Assembly: GCA_944326625.1 (NCBI GenBank)
Contig: CALVER010000113.1
Location: 1 to 5,370, forward strand
DNA from: Candidatus Gastranaerophilales bacterium
Lineage (GTDB): Bacteria > Cyanobacteriota > Vampirovibrionia > Gastranaerophilales > Gastranaerophilaceae
Direction of reading: 5' to 3'
DNA: 5,370 bases
Shown: positions 1-5,251 of the stretch, one piece after another
Position numbering within the stretch: position 1 is the stretch's first letter
Layout of the letters: each line of letters opens with the position of its first letter
The notes under the pieces: model-generated
Databases searched by the model: none
Told to the model about the DNA's origin: nothing
What the model saw: the letters and a program-made list of their open reading frames with translations, nothing else
Position numbers and translations under genes: made by a program

Positions 1-7
1 TATAACC

Positions 8-15
8 AGAGAGGT
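8..15 (+). promoter_or_regulatory. Ribosome binding site of the Gly-rich protein gene
   Basis: AGAGAGGT lies just before the ATG at 22, with six bases between its GAGGT core and the start codon. The same GAGGT core and six-base spacing is used by the minus-strand glycosidase gene, which supports this start. The promoter of this gene lies outside the window. Confidence 0.8.
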
Positions 16-21
16 ATAAAA

Positions 22-1206
22 ATGGTACACGGAATATACAGACCATGGATGAGACCACAGCGTCCGATGCTGATGAACAAAACCGTAATCGTAAACCAGC
101 AGTCCCACTGTCACCATTCAGGCGGGAGCGGATTCTGGGGCGGATTTTTAGGCGGTATACTCGGCGGCGGTCTGTTTAGTCAGGGCGGCTTATTCAGCGG
201 CTTATTCGGATTTGGCGGAATGCCGATGATGGGCGGCGGGCAGATGTTTAGTGCAATGCCGGGAGTTGGAGGCTATACAAATCCTTATGCTTATTTGAAT
301 CAAAATCAAGGTCAGCAGCCCGCAACACCGGAAAATACCAAAGATTTATCAGTGCTACAAAAATTCTACGGCGATAATTACATAATTGAAGAGCGTGACG
401 GCAGATATTATGCTAAAGAAAAAGAAGGCGACGGAGTAATTGAAGGCGAAAGCTTTGAGGATATGCTTGATAAGCTTGGCAGCACAACAACCGTTGCGGA
501 AGACCCGAACACCGAAGAACTTGCCGAAATAAAAAGATTGTCGCAGCAATTGCAGGAAAAATCAGATCAAATAGAAGACTTGCAAAGCGAAATTGAAGCC
601 TTGAGAAAACAAGGCGGTTCACAAACAACAACCACGACAACTACTACAGGTACAACAGGAGGTTCAGACACATCCGCAGGAGCAGAAGACGGTTCCAAAA
701 TTCTCTGGAGACGAATTAGCGATCCTTCAAAACCTTCTCTATCTACAATGAAATATGATGAATACAAAACGGCCTCAGATGTTTTGGAAGGATTACAGCA
801 GCAATATAACATCAAAATAACCTCTGACACACTGCTTGAAGAACTTATTAAATACAACCCGAGCGTATTTGACGAAGAAGGTAATGTCAAAGCAGATGCT
901 GATTGGTCTAAACTAGACTTGCCCGATACAAAATGGATGTTGGATAATAAATATGCCGAGCAAGGTGAAATAACACCTTCCACAGATTTCACATTGCTTC
1001 AGAAAGATTACAAAGCTTTTACAGGCAAATATTCATTACAAGTTAATGTTAACGGAAAAACTTATACTGCAAGCAGTAATTTTCAGATGAGCGATAAAAC
1101 AGGTTACCAAGCAGCCATGAACAAATTACAAGAACAAATACAAAAAGATATTCCTGATTTTGATATCAATCAATATATAAATATAGATAGTTTAATTGAA
1201 GAATAA
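22..1206 (+). CDS. Unrecognised Gly-rich, coiled-coil protein with a possible LysM-like segment
   Basis: I do not recognise this 394-residue protein. Its N-terminus (1-33) is basic and carries a His/Cys cluster (SHCHH, 29-32 region) but no normal signal peptide. Residues 34-84 are a Gly/Phe/Leu-rich, glycine-zipper-like stretch with GG pairs every three to four residues. Residues 108-152 read as a small folded unit (beta hairpin, then helix). Residues 163-197 have heptad-like Leu/Ile spacing and high charge, as in a short coiled coil, followed by eight Thr (202-209) and a Gly/Ser linker. Residues 245-301 (helix, then ELIKYNP, then WSKLDLP) faintly resemble a stretched LysM repeat, which would suggest a cell-wall role; this is weak inference. 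The C-terminus (324-394) again looks like beta hairpin plus helix. The gene stands alone between the left edge and a terminator. A surface or envelope-associated role is possible but unproven. That it is a real gene is well supported by its RBS, length and terminator. Confidence 0.85.
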   Translation: MVHGIYRPWMRPQRPMLMNKTVIVNQQSHCHHSGGSGFWGGFLGGILGGGLFSQGGLFSGLFGFGGMPMMGGGQMFSAMPGVGGYTNPYAYLNQNQGQQPATPENTKDLSVLQKFYGDNYIIEERDGRYYAKEKEGDGVIEGESFEDMLDKLGSTTTVAEDPNTEELAEIKRLSQQLQEKSDQIEDLQSEIEALRKQGGSQTTTTTTTTGTTGGSDTSAGAEDGSKILWRRISDPSKPSLSTMKYDEYKTASDVLEGLQQQYNIKITSDTLLEELIKYNPSVFDEEGNVKADADWSKLDLPDTKWMLDNKYAEQGEITPSTDFTLLQKDYKAFTGKYSLQVNVNGKTYTASSNFQMSDKTGYQAAMNKLQEQIQKDIPDFDINQYINIDSLIEE

Positions 1207-1227
1207 AAAGCCCTGCGGGGCTTTTTT
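1206..1227 (+). terminator. Intrinsic terminator after the Gly-rich protein gene
   Basis: AAAAGCCC (1206-1213) pairs with GGGCTTTT (1218-1225) around a TGCG loop, and the T-tract runs on to 1227. The first stem base is the last base of the TAA stop codon, so the hairpin begins with no spacer. It separates this gene from the rpiB unit. Confidence 0.93.
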
Positions 1228-1228
1228 A

Positions 1229-1257
1229 TTGCCTTTAATTATAAAATATGATAAAAT
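1229..1257 (+). promoter_or_regulatory. Predicted sigma70-type promoter for rpiB-rsfS
   Basis: A -35-like TTGCCT (1229-1234) is followed by exactly 17 bases and then TAAAAT (1252-1257), with TG at 1249-1250 forming an extended -10 (TGaTAAAAT). Transcription would start near 1264, giving a leader of about 23 nt containing the rpiB RBS. It begins directly after the upstream terminator. The match is by eye; the start site is predicted. Confidence 0.6.
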
Positions 1258-1274
1258 TGTTTTAAGAATAATAA

Positions 1275-1281
1275 AAGGGAG
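1275..1281 (+). promoter_or_regulatory. Ribosome binding site of rpiB
   Basis: AAGGGAG precedes the ATG at 1287 with five bases between. It fixes this ATG as the rpiB start. Confidence 0.85.
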
Positions 1282-1286
1282 TAGTT

Positions 1287-1721
1287 ATGGATCATTTAAA
1301 GGTAGCAATCGGAAGCGATCACGGCGGGTTTAATTACAAACAAAAGATTATTGAATATCTTGAAGCCCGCAACATTGAGTATGTTGACGTCGGAACGCAT
1401 ACGCCCGAGGCCTGCGACTATCCGGTTATTGCACGTGATGTTGCGGAACTTGTGGTATCAGGTCAGGTCGACAGAGGAATTCTTGTTTGCGGAACAGGTA
1501 TCGGCATGTCTATCGCAGCAAATAAAATCCGCGGAATCAGAGCGGCGCTTTGCGGGGATACATATTCCGCAAGAGTTTCCAGAGCACACAATAACGCAAA
1601 TATTCTCTGCCTCGGAGAACGCGTTATCGGCGAACATTTGGCGCTTGATATTGTTGATGTCTGGCTTAAATCAGGCTTTGAAGGCGGACGCCATAAGCGC
1701 AGAGTGGAGTTAATAGAATAA
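1287..1721 (+). CDS. rpiB: Ribose-5-phosphate isomerase B
   Basis: RpiB interconverts ribose 5-phosphate and ribulose 5-phosphate in the non-oxidative pentose phosphate pathway, in the cytosol. The 144-residue protein is full length for the LacAB/RpiB family. The N-terminal beta strand ends in SDHGG (10-14), the substrate-binding Asp-His pair of the family. DYP is at 44-46, and CGTGIGMSIAANK (68-80) holds the catalytic base Cys68 and Thr70. SRAHNNAN (98-105) gives His101, which lines up with the ring-opening His of E. coli RpiB. GGRHKRR (133-139) is the usual C-terminal phosphate-contacting segment. The GTGIG(M/I)S and AHNNAN motifs fit RpiB; galactose-6-phosphate isomerase subunits LacA/LacB belong to the same family but normally occur as a pair in a lac operon, which is absent here. 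It is the first gene of a two-gene unit, ten bases ahead of rsfS. Confidence 0.97.
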   Translation: MDHLKVAIGSDHGGFNYKQKIIEYLEARNIEYVDVGTHTPEACDYPVIARDVAELVVSGQVDRGILVCGTGIGMSIAANKIRGIRAALCGDTYSARVSRAHNNANILCLGERVIGEHLALDIVDVWLKSGFEGGRHKRRVELIE

Positions 1722-1726
1722 GAGGG
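1721..1726 (+). promoter_or_regulatory. Ribosome binding site of rsfS (decides a GTG start)
   Basis: AGAGGG starts on the last base of the rpiB stop codon and sits five bases before GTG at 1732. No other in-frame start has such a site, so the GTG start is well supported and translation is probably coupled to rpiB. Confidence 0.8.
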
Positions 1727-1731
1727 ACAAA

Positions 1732-2124
1732 GTGGCAGAAGTTGATTCAAAAAAACTGGCATGTGTTATTGCACGTGTGCTTGACGACAAATTAGCAAGC
1801 AATATTTCTATACTTAACATAAGTAATATCTCGTCCTTAGGCGATTATTTCGTAATCGCGTCGGCGGATTCGCCGACTCAGGTTAAATCCTTGATGCAGA
1901 GCGTTAAGGAAATGATTAAAAAACATTTTGGACGTTCTCCCGTCAGAATGGAAAATGACCTGAAAAACAGGTGGAATTTGCTGGATTACGGCGATGTTAT
2001 CGTGCATATTCTTCACAAGGATGAGCGAGAAACTTATGCTATCGAAAAATTCTGGAACCACGCATTCAGTATCCCGGAAGACGTCTGGATGGCTGAATCC
2101 GAGGAGTATAGCGAGTATAAGTAA
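1732..2124 (+). CDS. rsfS: Ribosomal silencing factor RsfS (Iojap/RsfS/DUF143 family)
   Basis: RsfS binds ribosomal protein uL14 on the large subunit and blocks joining with the small subunit, damping translation in starvation or stationary phase. The protein has 130 residues, a typical family length. It shows the family core: DYFVIAS (38-44) followed by the S-x-x-Q-V helix (47-51), Trp81, LDYGDVIVH (84-92), then ER-x-x-YAIEKFW (98-108) and its closing helix. The usual Glu-Gly pair before the Trp strand is EN here (74-75), a mild departure. The last fifteen residues form a short acidic/Tyr-rich tail (EEYSEYK). The start is GTG. In many bacteria rsfS follows nadD; here it follows rpiB with ten bases between, so the two are probably one transcript. 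The final codons also lie inside the left arm of a large inverted repeat. Confidence 0.95.
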   Translation: MAEVDSKKLACVIARVLDDKLASNISILNISNISSLGDYFVIASADSPTQVKSLMQSVKEMIKKHFGRSPVRMENDLKNRWNLLDYGDVIVHILHKDERETYAIEKFWNHAFSIPEDVWMAESEEYSEYK

Positions 2125-2244
2125 ATAAGGGATTAAGGGAATAGGGGAATAAGTTGTATCATAAATTAATCTGTGCAGAATTTTTCCAAAACTGCTCTTT
2201 ATATAACACTTATTTACTTATTCCCTTATTTACTTATTTACTTA
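2117..2244 (+). repeat. Facing arrays of diverged 8-bp repeats (large fold-back)
   Basis: The right array (2209-2244) is 4.5 tandem copies of an octamer: CTTATTTA, CTTATTCC, CTTATTTA, CTTATTTA, CTTA. The left array (2122-2153) is four octamers close to its reverse complement: TAAATAAG, GGATTAAG, GGAATAGG, GGAATAAG. A 15-bp arm is perfect (2118-2132 with 2222-2236). Continued in register, 2117-2145 against 2209-2237 gives about 25 Watson-Crick pairs, two G-U pairs and two mismatches over 29 positions. The left arm covers the rsfS stop codon. The loop (2146-2208) contains a smaller GCAG/CTGC hairpin (2175-2195). It may end or stabilise the rpiB-rsfS mRNA, though the T-tract after it (2247-2250) is short. 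Function is inferred only. Confidence 0.85.
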
Positions 2245-2259
2245 ACTTTTCTACACAAT

Positions 2260-2288
2260 TTTACAAAACGTAAGAAATAGGATAAAAT
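2260..2288 (+). promoter_or_regulatory. Predicted promoter of the TPR/Tic20-like unit, likely leaderless
   Basis: TTTACA (2260-2265; five of six matches to TTGACA), a 17-base spacer and TAAAAT (2283-2288; five of six to TATAAT). The -10 ends only seven bases before the ATG at 2296, so transcription should begin at or next to the start codon. There is no Shine-Dalgarno sequence in the gap, which agrees with a leaderless mRNA. The -10 context (GATAAAAT) is the same as at the rpiB promoter. Confidence 0.65.
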
Positions 2289-2295
2289 AAAAAGC

Positions 2296-3363
2296 ATGGA
2301 CAGAGCAGAATTAGATAAACAAATTAACGAAGCCATAATGGAAATGGCAAAAGATCCGCAAAACGCGGAAGGTTACCACAAACTTGCGGAATTATACATG
2401 CAGGAAGAAAATTACGACAAGGTTATGTCGGTTTTGGAAAGCTTGCTTGCAATTCATCCGGATGACATACGCGCGCTTGTCGGCATGGGGACTATGTGGT
2501 TTTATGAAAAAGACTTCAGAAAATCACTCTCATACTACAACAAAGCCCTTGAAATTAACCCGAAAAACTTCCTGATTTATTTCAATATCGGTAATGTTTT
2601 TGCTGAATGGAAAAATTTTCCGAAAGCACTTTTCTACTACAACCGCGCAATTGATTTGAATTCCACAAATCCCGAAATCTACAACGCTATTGCGCTTTTG
2701 TATGCTGATTTTGAGGATTACATTGAATCAAAAGCTTATTACGAAAAAGCGCTTTCGCTTGACCCTGAAAACCTCACGGCTTTGATTGATATGGGTAATG
2801 TCTGCTTCAAGCTTTATGATTATGAAACAGCTCTTGAGCTTTACAAAAAAGTTTTTGCGCTTAACCCTGATAACAAAATCGTTGCGATTTGTATCGGTAA
2901 TACGTTAACGCTTATGAAAGAGCGCGAGCAGGCTTACAGCTATTTTGAAAAAGCGCTTACAATGGAAGGCGATAACTACAAGGCTTACATTTGTTATGCA
3001 ATTGCGCTTTCCGAATTTAAAGAATATAATATGGCTGAAGAAATGTACAAACGCGCCATCAGATTAAACCCTGATGAGAAAAATGCTTATGTATTGCTCG
3101 CAAACCTTTATACAAACTATAACCGCATAGATTTAGCTATGAATATGTATAAAGATGCGCTCCACGCAAAACCAAATGACCCTGAAACCTATATGCTTTT
3201 AGGCAACGCTCACTATCTTGACGGTGATATTGAAAAGGCTATTGCGTCATACAGATCTTCAATTAATATAGCGCCTGAAAACGACGAATACAGACTTGTT
3301 TATACTCAGGTTCTTGATGAATACATAGATAAAAAACGCAAGGGAGAAATTCAAACGGCATAA
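2296..3363 (+). CDS. Nine-repeat tetratricopeptide (TPR) protein
   Basis: This 355-residue protein is almost entirely TPR repeats, which stack into a superhelix that binds peptides or partner proteins. The Pro that ends each repeat falls at residues 21, 55, 89, 157, 191, 259, 293 and 327, an exact 34-residue period, with Ser at 123 and Gly at 225 filling the two missing slots. That gives nine uninterrupted repeats from about 23 to 328. Each shows the usual helix-A small/large residues (e.g. NIGNVF, DMGNVC, LLGNAHY) and the helix-B A-x-x-x-Y/F-x-x-A/S pattern (e.g. KALFYYNRAIDL). Short capping regions lie at 1-22 and 329-355, the latter basic (KKRKG). There is no signal peptide, membrane segment or catalytic domain, so it should be cytosolic. 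The ATG has no Shine-Dalgarno; a promoter lies immediately upstream, and later in-frame ATGs (2338, 2344) have no better site. The stop overlaps the start of the Tic20-like gene by one base. The partner protein is unknown; the membrane protein next door is the natural candidate. Confidence 0.96.
   Translation: MDRAELDKQINEAIMEMAKDPQNAEGYHKLAELYMQEENYDKVMSVLESLLAIHPDDIRALVGMGTMWFYEKDFRKSLSYYNKALEINPKNFLIYFNIGNVFAEWKNFPKALFYYNRAIDLNSTNPEIYNAIALLYADFEDYIESKAYYEKALSLDPENLTALIDMGNVCFKLYDYETALELYKKVFALNPDNKIVAICIGNTLTLMKEREQAYSYFEKALTMEGDNYKAYICYAIALSEFKEYNMAEEMYKRAIRLNPDEKNAYVLLANLYTNYNRIDLAMNMYKDALHAKPNDPETYMLLGNAHYLDGDIEKAIASYRSSINIAPENDEYRLVYTQVLDEYIDKKRKGEIQTA
3340..3346 (+). promoter_or_regulatory. 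Possible distant ribosome binding site of the Tic20-like gene
   Basis: AAGGGAG lies inside the TPR coding sequence, but 16 bases before the ATG at 3363, longer than normal. Initiation probably relies mostly on termination-reinitiation at the TAATG overlap (3361-3365). Confidence 0.45.
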
Positions 3364-3779
3364 TGAGCGGATTCTATGCAAAACCATTTATGATAGAACG
3401 TATTGTTGCAGCACTAAGTTACATCACAATGGGTTTTGCAGGCTTTATCTGGCTTATTTTAGGAATTTTTACCAAAGCGCAGTTAAGACCCTTTATGCAG
3501 TATCATATTTTTCAGTCGATTTTTATTTCAATCGCGTATTTTTTGCTGTGCTATCTCCTGGGCTTTATCTTGAACATCTTAAGCTTTATTCCGTTCATAA
3601 ATACGCTCGTGGCGCAGATTACGTTCTTCTTTAACGCGCCTGTATTCGGGCAGTATTCACTAATCCAGACGGTGATTTACGCAATAATTTTATATCTTGC
3701 AGTAACTTCATTTATGGGAAAATACAGCAGAATACCTTATATTTCCGACATAATCGACCAGAACGTCAGAAGATACTAA
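3363..3779 (+). CDS. Tic20-family-like small membrane protein
   Basis: A 138-residue protein with about four hydrophobic segments: 16-36, 50-70, 75-92 (weaker) and 99-118. Its landmarks fit the Tic20 family as I know it from Cyanobacteria and plastids: an N-terminal R-I-x-A-A-L-S-Y-I entry into the first helix (13-21), a loop and helix start RPFMQYHIFQSIF (42-54) matching the family's F-x-R-F/Y-H/N-x-x-Q-A motif, and a C-terminal cytosolic GKYSRIPYISDII (119-131) matching the G-x-x-P-x-I-P-x-I-S pattern that closes the family. Plastid Tic20 is part of the inner-envelope protein translocon; bacterial homologues have no settled function, so none is claimed. The start overlaps the TPR gene's stop (TAATG), implying coupled translation and probably a joint role. 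A DUF4870-type small membrane protein is the main alternative, since that family has a similar size and layout. Confidence 0.75.
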   Translation: MSGFYAKPFMIERIVAALSYITMGFAGFIWLILGIFTKAQLRPFMQYHIFQSIFISIAYFLLCYLLGFILNILSFIPFINTLVAQITFFFNAPVFGQYSLIQTVIYAIILYLAVTSFMGKYSRIPYISDIIDQNVRRY

Positions 3780-3840
3780 CATGCGGCTGCAAAGTTCTCA
3801 AGATTTGCCCATGTCAGTTAGGGAGGGGGACAGCAATCAG

Positions 3841-3861
3841 ATCCCGCAATAAATGCGGGAT
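3841..3861. repeat. 8-bp palindromic hairpin
   Basis: ATCCCGCA and TGCGGGAT are perfect reverse complements around a five-base ATAAA loop. It is the most stable short hairpin at the left side of the intergenic element. No T-tract follows in either direction. Confidence 0.85.
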
Positions 3862-3966
3862 GACGTTTATAGGTTGACAAAAGTCAAAGGTGCTGTCCTG
3901 CCTCAGGCAGTACGGGATGATGTGTATAAGTGACCAATGTCAAGTATGTTGTCGTGCCTTTGGCAC
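3856..3966. repeat. Two diverged ~55-bp tandem repeat units with conserved hairpins
   Basis: Unit A (3856-3910) and unit B (3913-3966) both start CGGGATGA and align end to end with one gap and about thirteen substitutions (about three quarters identical). Each carries a TGAC-N4-GTCA mini-hairpin in the middle and a five-base-pair stem with a three-base loop at its end: CTGCC-TCA-GGCAG in A, GTGCC-TTT-GGCAC in B. The outer stem pair is C-G in A and G-C in B, a compensatory change, and the loops differ freely. The stems therefore look maintained. Confidence 0.75.
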
Positions 3967-3979
3967 CCTCCCCCCTTGA

Positions 3980-4001
3980 GGGGGAGGGGAAGGGTGGGGG
4001 G
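3980..4001 (+). other. Four-tract G-run (G-quadruplex-type motif)
   Basis: Four G tracts of 5, 4, 3 and 6 lie on the plus strand with one- or two-base loops (A, AA, T). This meets the usual G-quadruplex pattern. Its first two tracts also form the right arm of the CCCTCCCCC/GGGGGAGGG hairpin (3966-3988), so the two folds compete. It ends five bases past the stop codon of the minus-strand glycosidase gene. Confidence 0.7.
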
Positions 4002-4006
4002 CTCAA

Positions 4007-5251
4007 TCAACTCTTTTTCGCCAAAACAATTGCGTTAGAAAGCGCAATTCCGCCTCTGACCTGAGGATTATTGACGACTTTACCTTTCACATACATAACA
4101 GTTGAGCCGCCGCCGTCAAGGTTCATTGCATTAACACATCCGGCTGATTTCATAAAGTTTGCAAGCTGCATCAAGGTCATTCCGACGGAACTTCCCTCAC
4201 GCCCGTCAACAGCAACAAGGATTAAGTGGTTATCAGCAGTATAGCCGATAGCGCTTCTCGGGTTTTTGCCGCCGATTGCGCCGAGCTTTTGAGCGGTCAT
4301 ATCAACGAAAACCTCGCTATTTTTTACAAGATACGGACCGCCGCTTATGATATGCTTAACATTTTTCCATTCAGGAATTGTATTTATATCAAGTTTAACC
4401 CTGTCGCCAACTTTGAACTTGTTCAAAAGAGAAGCAGGGCCTGCAATTACATAGCCGTCAGACGGAATTTGAAGACGAGATGTTGAAATTTGAGAAATTT
4501 TGTTGTCAGAAACAGCTATTTGCAGGCCATACTTTGGTGTGGGTGCTGCGAGGCTTCCCCAATCAGGGGTGTATGCTAAAACATAAGTTGAAAGCATTCT
4601 CGGCTGGTTAACGTTATCGACCTTAACCGTGTTTTTTCCTGCGCCGAAAGATGCGTTCAATTGAACTCTTGCAATATCATAACCGTCATCAAAAATCCCC
4701 ATGGCTACTCTGTCGTAGATGGGACCCGTGTACAATTTTTCATTAATCATTAAAGTTCCGAGAGGAACGCCCGTCTGGGGCTTGAAATATGTACCGTTTA
4801 ATGCGATTATGGAATTTGTATTTTCAGCAATTGATGTAATAGTTTTTTTATTGGAAAGCGTGTCTGAGGCAAGTGCGGGGGTTAATGTATAATCCTTTGC
4901 AAGCTCCGGATCGACTTCAACAACGTTAATCTTAACCGGCCTGCCGTCATAGTATTTTGTAATTTTAATATGCTTTACCCCGCTGTCTATGTCGGCTATT
5001 AAGGCATTCGGATATTTTTGCCTGATTTCTTCGTCAAAAGTTCGTGACTTAACCTCATCCTTGACCTCGCGCATAATCTCAATAGAGGTTTGTCCTGTGT
5101 CAAGAACAGGAACGTTCGCAAGCATATCCCGCGCCATAATAGGTACAAAAGCCGATTGTGCCGCAACTAAAGCCGTAATAATCAAAAAGTTTACAGCTAT
5201 ACCAAAGACGTTCAAAATCCGCTTATCATTGCACAACAACATAGTATCCAT
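4007..5251 (-). CDS. Membrane-anchored or secreted phosphodiester glycosidase (NAGPA domain)
   Basis: A 414-residue protein of the phosphodiester glycosidase/NAGPA family, whose human member removes GlcNAc from GlcNAc-phospho-mannose. Bacterial members are taken to act on extracytoplasmic sugar phosphodiesters; the substrate here is unknown. Residues 11-36 form a hydrophobic segment after a basic Lys/Arg pair, a signal anchor or uncleaved signal peptide, so the rest should lie outside the cytoplasmic membrane. A linker with charged helix (50-80) leads to the domain from about 90 to 412. Family landmarks are ALNGTYF (150-156) and GVPLGTLMI (161-169), ISGGPYLV (302-309), the NPRSAIGY strand (330-337), VAVDGRE (347-352), the MTLMQLANFM helix (358-367) and the signature NLDGGGSTVM (377-386) near the C-terminus. 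All these are present, so it looks intact and active. The ATG has a GAGGT site six bases upstream (5258-5262), and the stop is TGA. It converges with the Tic20-like gene and stands alone in this window. Confidence 0.93.
   Translation of the reverse strand: MDTMLLCNDKRILNVFGIAVNFLIITALVAAQSAFVPIMARDMLANVPVLDTGQTSIEIMREVKDEVKSRTFDEEIRQKYPNALIADIDSGVKHIKITKYYDGRPVKINVVEVDPELAKDYTLTPALASDTLSNKKTITSIAENTNSIIALNGTYFKPQTGVPLGTLMINEKLYTGPIYDRVAMGIFDDGYDIARVQLNASFGAGKNTVKVDNVNQPRMLSTYVLAYTPDWGSLAAPTPKYGLQIAVSDNKISQISTSRLQIPSDGYVIAGPASLLNKFKVGDRVKLDINTIPEWKNVKHIISGGPYLVKNSEVFVDMTAQKLGAIGGKNPRSAIGYTADNHLILVAVDGREGSSVGMTLMQLANFMKSAGCVNAMNLDGGGSTVMYVKGKVVNNPQVRGGIALSNAIVLAKKS

Larger units (their letters stand above)
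3780..4006. repeat. Intergenic repeat element between convergent genes
   Basis: This 227-bp gap between the converging Tic20-like and glycosidase genes has no supportable ORF and is visibly richer in G and C than its neighbours. It is packed with inverted repeats: ATCCCGCA/TGCGGGAT (3841-3861), TTGAC/GTCAA (3874-3887), CTGCC/GGCAG (3898-3910), TGAC/GTCA (3931-3942), GTGCC/GGCAC (3954-3966) and CCCTCCCCC/GGGGGAGGG (3966-3988). GGACAGCA (3828-3835) is also inverted at 3891-3898, and GGGAGGG (3821-3827) at 3966-3972. The structure resembles dispersed palindromic intergenic elements (REP/MITE-like) that bacteria carry in many copies. None of the stems is followed by a T-tract, so it is not a classical terminator, but it may block transcription from both sides. 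Confidence 0.75.

Noticed and set aside
355..992. Several minus-strand ORFs (355-549, 413-640, 567-992) inside the Gly-rich protein gene
   Set aside because: They are antisense to a well-supported gene with its own RBS and terminator, have low-complexity translations such as Val and Phe runs mirroring the Thr and Glu/Lys codons, and match no known domain.
1351..1762. Overlapping ORFs in other frames across rpiB (plus 1351-1713, minus 1463-1762)
   Set aside because: rpiB is unmistakable in its own frame with all catalytic motifs; these are shadows with no RBS or recognisable domain.
1837..2061. Minus-strand ORF across rsfS
   Set aside because: It is antisense to a clear RsfS coding sequence and has no family features.
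2118..2244. A CRISPR array
   Set aside because: The repeats are 8 bp, contiguous with no spacers, and inverted between the two arms; there are no cas genes.
3874..3943. TTGACA- and TATAAA-like boxes on the minus strand within the intergenic element
   Set aside because: The boxes are only about ten bases apart, far below usable promoter spacing, and no gene follows that they could drive; the TTGAC arises from the hairpin arms.
3841..3988. A classical bidirectional intrinsic terminator between the convergent genes
   Set aside because: Strong stems exist, but none is followed by a T-tract on either strand.
4226..4486. Plus-strand ORF inside the glycosidase gene (a second lies at 4989-5276)
   Set aside because: Both are antisense to the intact NAGPA-domain gene, and their translations show no recognisable domain.
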